In this document: one piece after another, positions 50,015-59,119 of the stretch
Numbering within the stretch: position 1 is the stretch's first letter
Layout: every line of letters starts with the position of its first letter
DNA from: Frederiksenia canicola
GTDB taxonomy: Bacteria > Pseudomonadota > Gammaproteobacteria > Enterobacterales > Pasteurellaceae
NCBI RefSeq assembly: GCF_011455495.1
Contig: NZ_CP015029.1
Coordinates: 1,116,740-1,180,739 of the forward strand
Reading direction: 5' to 3'
Length of the DNA stretch: 64,000 bases
Notes under the pieces: model-generated
Told to the model about the DNA's origin: nothing
What the model saw: only the letters and a program-made list of their open reading frames with translations
The model's database searches: none
Position numbers and translations under genes: made by a program

Positions 50015-51391
50015 TTAGAATTTATAGTTTACGTTTAAGCCGTAAAGGTTTGCTTTTGATTTCACTTTGAATACACCAGAGCCTTCTTTAAATTCATTAT
50101 TGCTTCCACGTAAGTGAGCATAACCAATATCTGTTGAGAAGTTAGGTGTGAAACGGTAAGTCGCCCCAATTGAGTACCAAGTACGATCAGTATCTGGAAT
50201 TGAGATTGATGGGTGATTTATACTTGCACTTTCATCGTAAGCAAGACCTGTACGAAGAGTAAGCACTTCGCTTACATCATAAGTAAAGCCTAATGCGATG
50301 CGAGATGAATCAGTGAAATGTTCTTCTTTACTAAATAAACGGTTTCCTTTTTCGCTGTACGCATCCAAGCGTTCTAATTTGCTCCAATCAGTGCGTTTAT
50401 AACTATAGTGTGCAGCTAATTTTTCGGTGAGCTTATGGTAGCCTGAAATTTCCCAGAAACCAGGTAAGGTAAGGTTTAAACGACCATTTACATAGCTTCC
50501 ACCTGTTGCTTCTGTGATAGGTAATGCGACACCAGTTGCTGCAAGTTGGGCTAAATACGCATTGTAAGCCACAGGGAAATCATTTTTATATTCGCCTTTA
50601 AATTTGAGTTTAACTGGTGAATGGTAAGCGAAGCCTAAGCGATTGTTTTCGTTAATTTCATACACCAAGCCTAAATTCCAACCGGCACCCCAGGCGTCGC
50701 CTTTAATTTCAGAAACAACAGTTTCGGCTGGCATATTTTTGACTTGCTGAGCCACTCCTCTTAAGGCTGCTGCTTGTTGAGTCGCACCTGCTTGGCTTAA
50801 TTGATTTGCTTTTTGATTAAGTAATGCTGAAATGCCATGCCCTGCAGCACCTAAATGACGAGAAATTTTGGCATCGGCATAAACGGCATTTACTCCTGCA
50901 CCGAGACTAAAACCGTAGCCTAATTTGTAAGCACCGCTAAAGTTGAGATTTAATGCAGTTAAATCGGTTTCGCCCCCGTACACACCCGCCGTATAATCTG
51001 TATCGAATTTAGATTTTAAGCCGTAGTTCACATTTAAGCCGCCACCTAATGAAAAGCGATCATTTACAGGGGCAACGACATATAAGTTTGGTACTAATGC
51101 AGTTGGGATAATATTTTTCTGGGAAGCTCTGTGACCTTGGAAGGAACCGTCCACATCAACATCGGCATTAACAACAATACCACCACCAGACACTTCAATA
51201 CGGTTGAATTTTGTCATTAACGCTGGGTTGGTGGAAACGACGGTCGCATCATCGGCAACAGCAGCATTACCAGAGAATGCTATACCTAAACCTGAAGTAG
51301 AACCTTCAGCAAGCTGGAATGCGGCGGCAGAAGCCCCAGCGGCAGAAAATGTGAAAAGTGAAGCAATTATGGTTTTAGTAAATTGAGTCAT
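50015..51391 (-). CDS. fadL: Long-chain fatty acid outer-membrane transporter (FadL/OmpP1)
   Basis: 458-residue outer-membrane beta barrel. Signal peptide ends ASAAA|FQLAEG. The FadL hatch signature is present: GLGIAFSGNAAVADDATVVSTNPALMTKF contains the NPA motif. The last residue is Phe (YGLNVNYKF), the usual barrel signal. Homologue of H. influenzae OmpP1. An uptake signal ACAAGCGGTC sits just before the gene (51415-51424). Next to yfcZ, as in E. coli. Confidence 0.95.
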   Translation of the reverse strand: MTQFTKTIIASLFTFSAAGASAAAFQLAEGSTSGLGIAFSGNAAVADDATVVSTNPALMTKFNRIEVSGGGIVVNADVDVDGSFQGHRASQKNIIPTALVPNLYVVAPVNDRFSLGGGLNVNYGLKSKFDTDYTAGVYGGETDLTALNLNFSGAYKLGYGFSLGAGVNAVYADAKISRHLGAAGHGISALLNQKANQLSQAGATQQAAALRGVAQQVKNMPAETVVSEIKGDAWGAGWNLGLVYEINENNRLGFAYHSPVKLKFKGEYKNDFPVAYNAYLAQLAATGVALPITEATGGSYVNGRLNLTLPGFWEISGYHKLTEKLAAHYSYKRTDWSKLERLDAYSEKGNRLFSKEEHFTDSSRIALGFTYDVSEVLTLRTGLAYDESASINHPSISIPDTDRTWYSIGATYRFTPNFSTDIGYAHLRGSNNEFKEGSGVFKVKSKANLYGLNVNYKF

Positions 51392-51651
51392 AAGGTAATC
51401 CTTTTGGTTGAAAACAAGCGGTCAGATCTGACAAAATTTTTGCAAATTGCCGCTAACTATCAGTAAAAATTGACAAAACGGACGGATTTTACGGAGCAGT
51501 AATCAGTGAAGCAATTAAATTTTTATGATTTTGCAAAGTGTTCAGACCAGTTGAGTTGAACTTTTTGCCAAAAGTCCGGATTGATTTGCCCTGAATGGCT
51601 AAGAAGAGTAAACTATCATCCAGTTTATTTTTAAAATTAAGTGAGGCAAAA

Positions 51652-51936
51652 ATGTCTGAATGTAAAGCAAATGAAAGCCCAATGTGCTGTTGTGTGGACG
51701 TCGGTACCATTATTGATAACAGTGAGTGTGCAGTCGATTTTTCACAGGTGTACGCAACGGAAGCCGAAGCCAAAGAGGCATTAGCTTATCTCACCAGTAA
51801 AGCTCGTGCTGCGGAAAGCGAGCCGTGTAAAATCACTAGCGAAATCAAAGCAGTCGGAAATGGCTATGAATTGAACGCTTGTTTTGATTTTAGTTGCCAA
51901 GCAGAAACCATGATTTTCCAATTATCTACTAGATAA
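51652..51936 (+). CDS. yfcZ: YfcZ/YiiS family (DUF406) protein
   Basis: 94 residues: MCCCVDVGTIIDNSECAVDF, ATEAEAKEALAYLTSKARAAESEPC, matching DUF406. Cysteine-rich N-terminus; function unknown. Start at 51652 with GTGAGG upstream. Divergent from fadL; in E. coli the order is fadJ-fadI-yfcZ-fadL, so two pieces of that cluster lie about 8 kb apart here. Confidence 0.9.
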   Translation: MSECKANESPMCCCVDVGTIIDNSECAVDFSQVYATEAEAKEALAYLTSKARAAESEPCKITSEIKAVGNGYELNACFDFSCQAETMIFQLSTR

Positions 51937-51967
51937 AATCTAAGGTGGGTTAAGTCCTGCTTTGTAA

Positions 51968-52003
51968 TTAAATAGCTTTAAGCAATTAAAGCTATTTAAT
52001 TTA
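51968..52003 (+). terminator. Hairpin after yfcZ
   Basis: TTAAATAGCTTTAA (51968-51981), GCAA loop, TTAAAGCTATTTAA (51986-51999): a perfect 14-bp AT-rich stem with a short T tail. Probable terminator. Confidence 0.6.
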
Positions 52004-52033
52004 TCGGTGCAATCTATTGTAATAAAGCGTAGA

Positions 52034-52066
52034 ATACTTGACTGAATTAGTCGGGTATATCAAAAT
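52034..52066 (+). promoter_or_regulatory. IscR type 1 binding site and isc promoter
   Basis: The 25 bases 52034-52058 start ATACTTGACT, end AGTCGGGTAT, and match the type 1 IscR consensus (ATASYYGACTRWWWYAGTCRRSTAT) at every position. TTGACT inside it (52038-52043) can serve as -35, with CAAAAT (52061-52066) as -10 at 17 bp. [2Fe-2S]-IscR bound here should repress its own operon. Confidence 0.93.
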
Positions 52067-52107
52067 TTAACCTATTTATAACATTCTTTCTTATATAAGG
52101 TTGGAGT

Positions 52108-52554
52108 ATGAAACTCACTTCAAGAGGTCGCTATGCGGTAACGGCGATTTTAGATATTGCCTTACACGGTAAATCAATGCCTGTCAGCTTAATCGACATT
52201 TCTGAACGTCAAGCGATTTCGCTCTCTTATTTAGAACAGCTGTTTGCTCAACTTCGTCGTGAAGGCATTGTACAAAGTGTGCGTGGGCCAGGCGGTGGTT
52301 ATCAGTTAGGGAAGTCCCTAGACGAAATCAACGTGGGAATGATTATTTCGGCTGTCAACGAAGGTGTTGATGTCTCTAAATGCAAAGGCAGCGGGAATTG
52401 CAGTAACAACCACCAATGCTTAACCCATACGTTGTGGGAGCGTTTAGAAGTGCAAATTGAGCATTTTTTACACCAAATTACCTTGGCGGAGTTAGTCGAA
52501 GAGCATCGTGATCACAACTGTGTAGATGCCCACTGTCACGATCATCGCCATTAA
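52108..52554 (+). CDS. iscR: Iron-sulfur cluster regulator IscR
   Basis: 148-residue Rrf2-type repressor: [20 protein letters not shown], recognition region [16 protein letters not shown], wing VRGPGGGY. The [2Fe-2S] ligands Cys92, Cys98, Cys104 and His107 (CKGSGNC...CLTH) fall at the same numbers as in E. coli. The tail is His-rich (DAHCHDHRH), as in many Pasteurellaceae. First gene of the isc operon; senses cluster demand. Confidence 0.97.
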   Translation: MKLTSRGRYAVTAILDIALHGKSMPVSLIDISERQAISLSYLEQLFAQLRREGIVQSVRGPGGGYQLGKSLDEINVGMIISAVNEGVDVSKCKGSGNCSNNHQCLTHTLWERLEVQIEHFLHQITLAELVEEHRDHNCVDAHCHDHRH

Positions 52555-52609
52555 CCTGTTCAAAATAAAGCCTTAGGCTTTCACATTTGCCTTAATTTTA
52601 GGAGTAACA

Positions 52610-53830
52610 ATGAAATTACCAATTTATTTGGATTATGCAGCCACTTGTCCTGTAGACGAGCGTGTTGCGAAAAAAATGATGGATTATATGACCAAAGAAG
52701 GCGTCTTTGGTAACCCGGCTTCTCGTTCACACAAATTTGGTTGGGAAGCAGAAGAAGCGGTTGATGTCGCACGTAACCAAATCGCCGAATTGATCGGTGC
52801 TGACGCACGTGAAATCGTATTTACTTCAGGTGCAACCGAGTCGGATAACCTTGCGATCAAAGGTGCAGCGCACTTCTACCAAACTAAAGGTAAACACATC
52901 ATTACCGTGAAAACAGAACATAAAGCCGTATTAGACACTTGCCGTCAGTTAGAGCGTGAAGGTTTTGAAGTCACTTATTTAGATCCAGAAGAAAACGGCC
53001 TAATCGACCTAGCAAAATTAGAAGCGGCAATTCGTCCAGATACCATTTTAATTTCGGTAATGCACGTCAATAACGAAATCGGTGTCATCCAGCCGATCGC
53101 TGAAATTGGCAAAATCTGCCGTGCGAAGAAAATTATTTTCCACGTGGATGCTACTCAATCTGTAGGTAAGATTCCAGTAAACGTACAAGAATTAAATGTC
53201 GATTTAATGTCGTTCTCAAGCCACAAACTTTATGGGCCAAAAGGTATCGGTGGTTTATACGTTTGCCGTAAACCTCGTGTACGTTTAGAAGCGATTATCC
53301 ATGGTGGTGGCCACGAGCGTGGTATGCGTTCAGGCACATTACCGGTTCACCAAATCGTAGGCATGGGTGAAGCGTATCGTATCGCTAAAGAAGAAATGGC
53401 AACTGAAATGCCACGTATTAAAGCCTTGCGTGACCGTTTATACAACGGCTTCAAAGATATGGAAGAAGTTTATGTAAACGGCACAATGGAAGAAGGTAAA
53501 CGTGTTGATAGCAACTTAAACATCAGTTTCAACTTCGTAGAAGGTGAATCAATGATGATGTCATTGCGTGATATTGCGGTTTCTTCAGGCTCAGCCTGCA
53601 CATCAGCAAGTTTAGAGCCATCTTACGTTCTACGTGCAATCGGTCGTGATGATGAATTAGCCCACAGCTCAATCCGTTTTTCACTAGGTCGTTGGACAAC
53701 AGAAGAAGAGATCGACCATACCATTGAAATCGTGAAAAAAGCGGTAATCAAATTACGTGAACTTTCTCCACTTTGGGAAATGTTCAAAGAGGGTATCGAT
53801 CTCAACTCTATTGAATGGTCGCATCACTAA
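52610..53830 (+). CDS. iscS: Cysteine desulfurase IscS
   Basis: 406 residues. PLP enzyme that takes sulfur from cysteine for Fe-S clusters, thiamine and tRNA thiolation. PLP-Lys in [15 protein letters not shown]; catalytic loop Cys in [22 protein letters not shown]-terminus ends [11 protein letters not shown] (the IscU/TusA docking end). 55 bases after iscR. Confidence 0.98.
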   Translation: MKLPIYLDYAATCPVDERVAKKMMDYMTKEGVFGNPASRSHKFGWEAEEAVDVARNQIAELIGADAREIVFTSGATESDNLAIKGAAHFYQTKGKHIITVKTEHKAVLDTCRQLEREGFEVTYLDPEENGLIDLAKLEAAIRPDTILISVMHVNNEIGVIQPIAEIGKICRAKKIIFHVDATQSVGKIPVNVQELNVDLMSFSSHKLYGPKGIGGLYVCRKPRVRLEAIIHGGGHERGMRSGTLPVHQIVGMGEAYRIAKEEMATEMPRIKALRDRLYNGFKDMEEVYVNGTMEEGKRVDSNLNISFNFVEGESMMMSLRDIAVSSGSACTSASLEPSYVLRAIGRDDELAHSSIRFSLGRWTTEEEIDHTIEIVKKAVIKLRELSPLWEMFKEGIDLNSIEWSHH

Positions 53831-53944
53831 ATTTGCGGGGCGTATGCAATACGCCTGACTAATGGTAATTTTTTAAAAGGTGAGTGTATTCACCGAATAA
53901 ATGTGGGAGCATATTAACTCCCCAAAAGCAAGAAGGAATTCAAA

Positions 53945-54328
53945 ATGGCATATAGCGATAAAGTGTTAGATCACTACGAGAATCCACGTAACGTAGGTTC
54001 ATTTGATAAAAAAGCAACTGATGTTGGGACAGGTTTAGTTGGTGCACCGGCTTGTGGTGACGTGTTACAACTTCAAATCAAAGTTAATGACAGCGGCATC
54101 ATCGAAGATGCATGCTTCAAAACGTACGGTTGTGGCTCTGCAATCGCATCAAGCTCACTCATCAGCGAATGGGTAAAAGGTAAATCTTTAGATGAAGCGG
54201 CGGCAATTAAAAACAGCGAAATTGCTGAAGAGCTTGAACTTCCACCAGTAAAAGTTCACTGCTCAATCTTAGCGGAAGATGCAATTAAAGCCGCTATCGC
54301 CGATTACAAAGAGAAAAACGGTAAGTAA
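53945..54328 (+). CDS. iscU: Fe-S cluster scaffold IscU
   Basis: 127 residues. The three cluster cysteines are GAPACGD (Cys37), YGCGSAIASSS and KVHCSILAEDA, and the HscA-binding motif LPPVK is present (ELPPVKVHC). Start signature MAYSDKVLDHYENPRNVG. The 114-base gap from iscS is long for this operon and holds no gene. Confidence 0.98.
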   Translation: MAYSDKVLDHYENPRNVGSFDKKATDVGTGLVGAPACGDVLQLQIKVNDSGIIEDACFKTYGCGSAIASSSLISEWVKGKSLDEAAAIKNSEIAEELELPPVKVHCSILAEDAIKAAIADYKEKNGK

Positions 54329-54333
54329 TCATA

Positions 54334-54380
54334 ACAAGCGGTCACTTTTCGCAAAACTTTTGCAAAATCTGACCGCTTGT
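54334..54380. repeat. Inverted uptake-signal pair inside the isc operon
   Basis: ACAAGCGGTC (54334-54343) and GACCGCTTGT (54371-54380) flank GCAAAACTTTTGC, itself a palindrome. The hairpin starts 6 bases after the iscU stop and lies 72 bases before iscA. It could act as a partial terminator or an RNA-stability element that sets iscRSU above iscA-hscBA-fdx. Confidence 0.7.
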
Positions 54381-54452
54381 GATTTATAGTCAATTTTAAA
54401 ATTGTTTGAAAAAACAACTTTCAAATTGATTATATTCAAGTAAGGAGAAAAA

Positions 54453-54776
54453 ATGAGTGTAACCCTCACAGAAGCAGCAGCAAATCGAGTCAGAACCTTT
54501 TTAGAGAACCGTGGTAAAGGCATCGGTTTAAGGCTAGGGGTGAAAACATCGGGCTGTTCGGGGTTGGCTTATGTGCTTGAATTTGTGGACGTGTTAAACG
54601 AAGACGACAAAATATTTGAACAACACGGTGTGAATATCATCGTAGATGAAAAAAGCTTGGTTTATCTCGCTGGCACCGAGCTAGATTACGTCAAAGAGGG
54701 CTTAAACGAAGGCTTTAAATACAACAACCCGAACGTGAAAAACGAATGCGGTTGTGGCGAAAGTTTCAACGTTTAA
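54453..54776 (+). CDS. iscA: Fe-S assembly protein IscA
   Basis: 107-residue A-type carrier: [35 protein letters not shown] and the C-terminal [10 protein letters not shown]; the three conserved Cys (one plus CGC) that bind Fe or a cluster are present. RBS AAGGAG upstream. Confidence 0.97.
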   Translation: MSVTLTEAAANRVRTFLENRGKGIGLRLGVKTSGCSGLAYVLEFVDVLNEDDKIFEQHGVNIIVDEKSLVYLAGTELDYVKEGLNEGFKYNNPNVKNECGCGESFNV

Positions 54777-54786
54777 GGAGAAAACG

Positions 54787-55308
54787 ATGACTAATCCTTT
54801 TGCGTTATTTGATTTGCCTGTGCAGTTTCAGGTGAATTTTGATGAAGTTTCCGCCCGCTATTTAGCGTTACAGAAATCCCTGCACCCTGATAATTATTCC
54901 GCGAGTTCCGCTCAAGAACAGCGGCTTGCAGTACAAAAATCGGCAGAAATTAACGATGCGTTGCATATTCTAAAAGATCCGATTTTGCGAGCTGAAGCGA
55001 TCATTCATATTCATACGGGCGAACAACAAGATATCGAACAAAAAAGTACCCGCGATATGATGTTCCTCATGCAACAAATGGAATGGCGTGAAACCCTTGA
55101 AAATATTGAAACTGCAAAAAATGAAGAAGATCTTACCGATTTCACCAATGACATTGTCGCAGAAGAAAAAGTGATTTTAGCTCAACTTGAAACCGCCCTA
55201 AACGCTCAACAATGGGCAGAAGCCTTAGCGATTAACGATAAACTGCGTTTTATCAAAAAATTGCAAGTCGAAATTGAGCGAGTGGAAGAAAAACTGTTTG
55301 ATTTCTAA
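54787..55308 (+). CDS. hscB: Co-chaperone HscB
   Basis: 173-residue J-domain protein with the HPD motif (KSLHPDNYSASS) and C-terminal IscU-binding helices. It delivers IscU to HscA and stimulates its ATPase. Start ATG at 54787 with AAGGAG; an earlier in-frame start at 54754 would overlap iscA and is not needed. Confidence 0.96.
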   Translation: MTNPFALFDLPVQFQVNFDEVSARYLALQKSLHPDNYSASSAQEQRLAVQKSAEINDALHILKDPILRAEAIIHIHTGEQQDIEQKSTRDMMFLMQQMEWRETLENIETAKNEEDLTDFTNDIVAEEKVILAQLETALNAQQWAEALAINDKLRFIKKLQVEIERVEEKLFDF

Positions 55309-55320
55309 GGAGAATAAACG

Positions 55321-55953
55321 ATGAAAACCTTAGACGAATTAGTCGATCAACATCCTGCATGGAATATTGTCAAAACGTGGTTTGATTCAGCGAATAACCA
55401 ATATGAAGTATTAGATCCCGATGTGGAAAATGCAGGTAATGAATTAGTGGGAATGCAACTTTCTACCGCAACACCACTTGGATCAATGATTTTTTATACG
55501 GGTGGGTTGCTAGTCGATCACGGTTGGTTACGTATTTTAGGCTCTGGCAACAAAAAATTACCTCGAGGCTTTTTTGAATGGAATTTCGGCAAAACCTTTG
55601 AGCAATCAGGCGAACGTCCGTTCCATTTATTGATCGCTGATGATGTCATCGGCGGTTATTTTGCGATTAATGGCGGTGGCTTAGGCGAAAAAGTTGGACT
55701 AGTGCATTATTTCCACCCGAAAAAACAGAAATGGGAAAGCATCGGTTTGAACTACTCGCAATTTCTCGGCTGGGCATTAACGGCAGATCTCGCCAGTTTC
55801 TACCACGATCTACGTTGGAATAATTGGCAAGCAGACATCGAAAAAGTTGGCGGACATCAAATTATCAACCCAGAAACCCAAAAACTACAACCGATCGAGC
55901 GCCATTACCAAACGACTTTCGCTCCCAATGATTTTGGGTATTCGGTGAACTAA
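55321..55953 (+). CDS. DUF2625 family protein
   Basis: 210 residues, no signal peptide or membrane helix. Features: LVDQHPAWNIVKTWFDSA, LSTATPLGSMIFYTGGLLVDHGWLRILGSG, RPFHLLIADDVIGGYFAINGGGLG, FHDL-type FYHDLRWNNWQ. This is the DUF2625 pattern, resembling SMI1/KNR4-like or immunity-type folds; function unknown. It lies between hscB (12 bases upstream, RBS AAGGAG) and hscA, where most isc operons have nothing. A palindromic repeat follows it. Confidence 0.82.
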   Translation: MKTLDELVDQHPAWNIVKTWFDSANNQYEVLDPDVENAGNELVGMQLSTATPLGSMIFYTGGLLVDHGWLRILGSGNKKLPRGFFEWNFGKTFEQSGERPFHLLIADDVIGGYFAINGGGLGEKVGLVHYFHPKKQKWESIGLNYSQFLGWALTADLASFYHDLRWNNWQADIEKVGGHQIINPETQKLQPIERHYQTTFAPNDFGYSVN

Positions 55954-55960
55954 ACGTCGA

Positions 55961-56053
55961 GTAGAGTGGGTCTTAACCCATCATTGAAATGGGTAAATTT
56001 TTGAAAAATATGACCGCTTGTGGTGGTCATTGGTGGGGGAAGCCCCACCCTAC
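55961..56053. repeat. Palindromic repeat between the DUF2625 gene and hscA
   Basis: The left end GTAGAGTGGGTCTTAACCCA (55961-) is mirrored by the right end, whose complement reads GTAGGGTGGGGCTTCCCCCA (ending 56053); 19 of 26 terminal bases agree. Each end is also a hairpin (GTGGG/CCCA; GTGGGGGAAGCCCCAC). An uptake signal (GACCGCTTGT, 56011-56020) lies inside. No coding sequence. It resembles GTAGGGTGGG-type intergenic repeats. Confidence 0.75.
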
Positions 56054-56071
56054 AGAGAGATATAAATAACA

Positions 56072-57928
56072 ATGGCATTACTTCAAATCGCAGAACCTGG
56101 GCAAACCGCCGCACCGCATCAGCATAAATTGGCGGTCGGGATTGACTTGGGGACGACAAACTCGCTGATTGCCACAGTGCGTAGCGGGCAAACACAGGTT
56201 TTATTGGACGACAAAGAGCGAGCCCTTGTGCCATCAGTGGTGCATTATAGAGAACAAGCGAAAACCGTTGGTATAGATGCCTTCGCACAAGCAAGCCGTG
56301 ATCCGAAAAATACGGTGGTGTCGGTCAAACGTTTGATTGGGCGTTCCCTTGCCGATGTGCAGCAACGCTACCCCAATTTGCCTTATCAATTTATGGCCAG
56401 CGAAAATGGCTTACCATTGATTGTGACCGCACAAGGTAATAAAAGTCCGATTGAGATTTCTGCCGATATTTTAAGCCACTTAAATCAACTTGCGGAGCAA
56501 CGTTTAGCAGGTGAATTATCTGGCGTGGTGATTACCGTTCCTGCCTATTTTGATGATGCTCAACGCCAAAGCACTAAAGATGCAGCACGTTTGGCGGGGT
56601 TGAATGTGTTACGTTTATTGAATGAACCAACTGCAGCAGCGATTGCCTACGGCTTAGACAGCGGACAAGAAGGCGTGATTGCGGTCTATGATTTAGGCGG
56701 CGGCACTTTCGATATTTCGATTTTACGTTTAAGTCGTGGTGTGTTTGAGGTGTTGGCAACTGGTGGTGATACGGCTCTCGGTGGCGATGACTTCGATCAT
56801 CTATTAGCAAACTGGATTGCTGATCAGGCAGGTGTACAGCCGCAAACTGCAGGTGAACAGCGTGAGCTGCTTACCTTAGCGAGCCAAGCCAAAATTGGCT
56901 TATCGCAAGCGGTCAGTTTCCCGTTACATTTTGCAAATTGGTCGGGTGAAATCAGCCGTTCGCAATTTGATGCGTTAATTCAACCGCTTGTTAAACGCTC
57001 ACTAATGACTTGCCGCCGTGCGTTGAAAGATGCTGGTGTCAATAGCAGCGATGTGCGTGAAGTGGTAATGGTTGGTGGATCAACCCGTGTGCCATTTGTG
57101 CGTGAACAAGTGGGTGAGTTTTTCGGTAAAATACCGCTAACCTCGATCGACCCTGATAAAGTTGTCGCTTTAGGTGCGGCTATTCAAGCGGATATTTTGG
57201 TCGGTAACAAACCCGATGCAGATATGTTGTTGCTCGATGTGGTGCCACTCTCGTTAGGTATTGAAACCATGGGCGGTTTAGTAGAGAAAATCATCCCACG
57301 CAACACGACGATTCCCGTGGCGAAAGCCCAAGAGTTTACCACCTTCAAAGATGGGCAAACAGCGATGACCGTTCATGTGGTGCAAGGCGAGCGTGAGTTA
57401 GTTGATGACTGCCGTTCACTCGGGCGTTTCACTTTGCGAGGTATTCCGCCGATGGTGGCGGGGGCGGCACATATTCGCGTCACTTATCAAGTCGATGCCG
57501 ATGGTTTGCTAAGTGTAACCGCGATGGAAAAATCGACCAAAGTGCAGGCGTCAATCCAAATCAAACCATCTTATGGTTTGACTGATGAAGAAGTGACGGA
57601 AATGATCCGCTCATCAATGAGCAATGCGAAACAAGATATGGAAGCCCGCCAGTTAGCCGAAGTGCGAGTAGAAGCCGATCGAGTAATTGATAGCGTGATC
57701 ATTGCCTTGCAAGAACACGGTGCGGAGCTACTGAGTGTTGATGAGTTTAATGCGATCGAAGCGGTATTAGCCCGTTTGATCGAACTGAAAAAAGGCGAAG
57801 ATCGCGGTGCGATCCAGCAAGGAATTAAAGAGTTAGATATTGCAACTCAAGCGTTTGCAGCCAAACGAATGAATGCATCAATTCAAAAAGCATTAGCGGG
57901 TAAGGCCGTTGATGAAGTTATTAAATAA
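56072..57928 (+). CDS. hscA: Fe-S assembly Hsp70 chaperone HscA
   Basis: 618 residues. DnaK-like ATPase ([42 protein letters not shown]) and substrate-binding domain ([16 protein letters not shown]). HscA binds the LPPVK motif of IscU to release clusters. The N-terminal leader ([17 protein letters not shown]) is typical of HscA. Embedded uptake signals near 56907 and 56984. Confidence 0.97.
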   Translation: MALLQIAEPGQTAAPHQHKLAVGIDLGTTNSLIATVRSGQTQVLLDDKERALVPSVVHYREQAKTVGIDAFAQASRDPKNTVVSVKRLIGRSLADVQQRYPNLPYQFMASENGLPLIVTAQGNKSPIEISADILSHLNQLAEQRLAGELSGVVITVPAYFDDAQRQSTKDAARLAGLNVLRLLNEPTAAAIAYGLDSGQEGVIAVYDLGGGTFDISILRLSRGVFEVLATGGDTALGGDDFDHLLANWIADQAGVQPQTAGEQRELLTLASQAKIGLSQAVSFPLHFANWSGEISRSQFDALIQPLVKRSLMTCRRALKDAGVNSSDVREVVMVGGSTRVPFVREQVGEFFGKIPLTSIDPDKVVALGAAIQADILVGNKPDADMLLLDVVPLSLGIETMGGLVEKIIPRNTTIPVAKAQEFTTFKDGQTAMTVHVVQGERELVDDCRSLGRFTLRGIPPMVAGAAHIRVTYQVDADGLLSVTAMEKSTKVQASIQIKPSYGLTDEEVTEMIRSSMSNAKQDMEARQLAEVRVEADRVIDSVIIALQEHGAELLSVDEFNAIEAVLARLIELKKGEDRGAIQQGIKELDIATQAFAAKRMNASIQKALAGKAVDEVIK

Positions 57929-57937
57929 GAGGATTTT

Positions 57938-58279
57938 ATGCCAAAAGTAGTTTTTCTTCCCCACGAAGAATTTTGCCCAGAGGGTATGGTTGTAGAGGCA
58001 GAGCCAGGTGAGAACTTGCTTGAAGTGGCTCACAATGCGGGCGTGGAAATTCACCATGCTTGCGACTGTTCTTGTGCGTGTACCACTTGCCACGTTGTGA
58101 TCCGCGAAGGATACGACTCCCTTAACGAAAGCTCAGAGCAAGAAGAAGATATGCTCGATAAGGCTTGGGGCTTAGAAATCGATAGCCGCCTTTCTTGTCA
58201 ATGTGTTGTTGGCACGGAAGATTTGGTGGTCGAAATTCCAAAATATAACTTGAACCACGCAAATGAGGCAGCACACTAA
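57938..58279 (+). CDS. fdx: [2Fe-2S] ferredoxin of the isc system
   Basis: 113 residues, adrenodoxin type. Cluster ligands: C-X5-C-X2-C in [16 protein letters not shown] and the last Cys in [10 protein letters not shown]. Supplies electrons for cluster assembly on IscU. Its stop overlaps the iscX start (TAATG). Confidence 0.97.
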   Translation: MPKVVFLPHEEFCPEGMVVEAEPGENLLEVAHNAGVEIHHACDCSCACTTCHVVIREGYDSLNESSEQEEDMLDKAWGLEIDSRLSCQCVVGTEDLVVEIPKYNLNHANEAAH

Positions 58280-58473
58280 TGAAATGGACAGATGTGCGAA
58301 TGATCGCTGAAAATCTATATGATATGAATCCAGATTTAGACCCAACTACCGTTCGCTTTACCGATATGCACCGATGGATCGTTGAAATGGACGATTTTGA
58401 TGATGATCCAGAAGCATCAAACGAACATATTTTAGAAGCAATTTTGACCATCTGGTTAGAAGAGTACGAGTAA
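58279..58473 (+). CDS. iscX: IscX (YfhJ)
   Basis: 64 very acidic residues: [40 protein letters not shown]. IscX binds IscS at the frataxin/ferredoxin site and tunes its activity. Last gene of the isc operon. Confidence 0.97.
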   Translation: MKWTDVRMIAENLYDMNPDLDPTTVRFTDMHRWIVEMDDFDDDPEASNEHILEAILTIWLEEYE

Positions 58474-58477
58474 ACAG

Positions 58478-58500
58478 AAACGGGCGAATGCCCGTTTTTG
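58478..58500 (+). terminator. Terminator of the isc operon
   Basis: AAACGGGC (58478-58485), GAAT loop, GCCCGTTT (58490-58497), then TTG. It starts 4 bases after the iscX stop. Confidence 0.88.
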
Positions 58501-58504
58501 TTGC

Positions 58505-58577
58505 AACAAGCGGTCAGTTCCAGTGATTTTTTTGCGAGTAGGATGTGCAAAAAATGGCAAGGAACTGACCGCTTGTT
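58505..58577. terminator. Inverted uptake-signal pair, 17-bp stem
   Basis: AACAAGCGGTCAGTTCC (58505-58521) pairs perfectly with GGAACTGACCGCTTGTT (58561-58577). It terminates the DUF924 gene coming from the right and backs up the isc terminator. Confidence 0.7.
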
Positions 58578-58579
58578 AA

Positions 58580-59119
58580 TTAGAAGGATGAGCCAGGTTG
58601 CTGCAAAAAAGCAATCTCTTCAGGCGTCGATTGGCGACCTAAAATTTCATTGCGGTGCGGATAACGTCCGAAGCGGTCAATAATTTCTTTATGGCGAATT
58701 TCATAGTCAAAAGTGTAATCATCGTCTAATGCTTTGAATAGTTCGACCGCTTGTTGATGAATTTTTGCCGATTCCGAGTGCATATACGGCATTAAAATAA
58801 ATTTGCGTTGAATCGCTGGCAAGGTTTGATAATCAGGGTGTTTCACCGCTTCTTGAGCTAGAGCCATCGCCATTGGGTCTTGAGCAAAGGCCCGTGGTGT
58901 ATCACGCCATAAATTGCGAGAAAATTGATCGAGCACGATAATTTCCGCAAGGCGACCTTCAATCGTCTCCCGCCAATCGTCTAGTTCACTTTTCGCTGCC
59001 GCTTCAGCTACGGCTTCAAAGCGTTCACGGATCAAGTTATCAAACGCATCGCTTTTGCCAAACCATTCGGCAGGGGTGATTTCGCTAAACCAAAAATCTA
59101 AAATCGTTTGTGGGGCCAT
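58580..59119 (-). CDS. DUF924 family protein
   Basis: 179 residues, all-helical, with the family motifs ILDFWFSEITPAEWFGKSD, IIVLDQFSRNLWRDTPRAFAQD, ILMPYMHSES and GRYPHRNEILGR. TPR-like fold; function unknown. Its start overlaps the cca stop by one base, so translation is coupled to cca. Confidence 0.9.
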   Translation of the reverse strand: MAPQTILDFWFSEITPAEWFGKSDAFDNLIRERFEAVAEAAAKSELDDWRETIEGRLAEIIVLDQFSRNLWRDTPRAFAQDPMAMALAQEAVKHPDYQTLPAIQRKFILMPYMHSESAKIHQQAVELFKALDDDYTFDYEIRHKEIIDRFGRYPHRNEILGRQSTPEEIAFLQQPGSSF

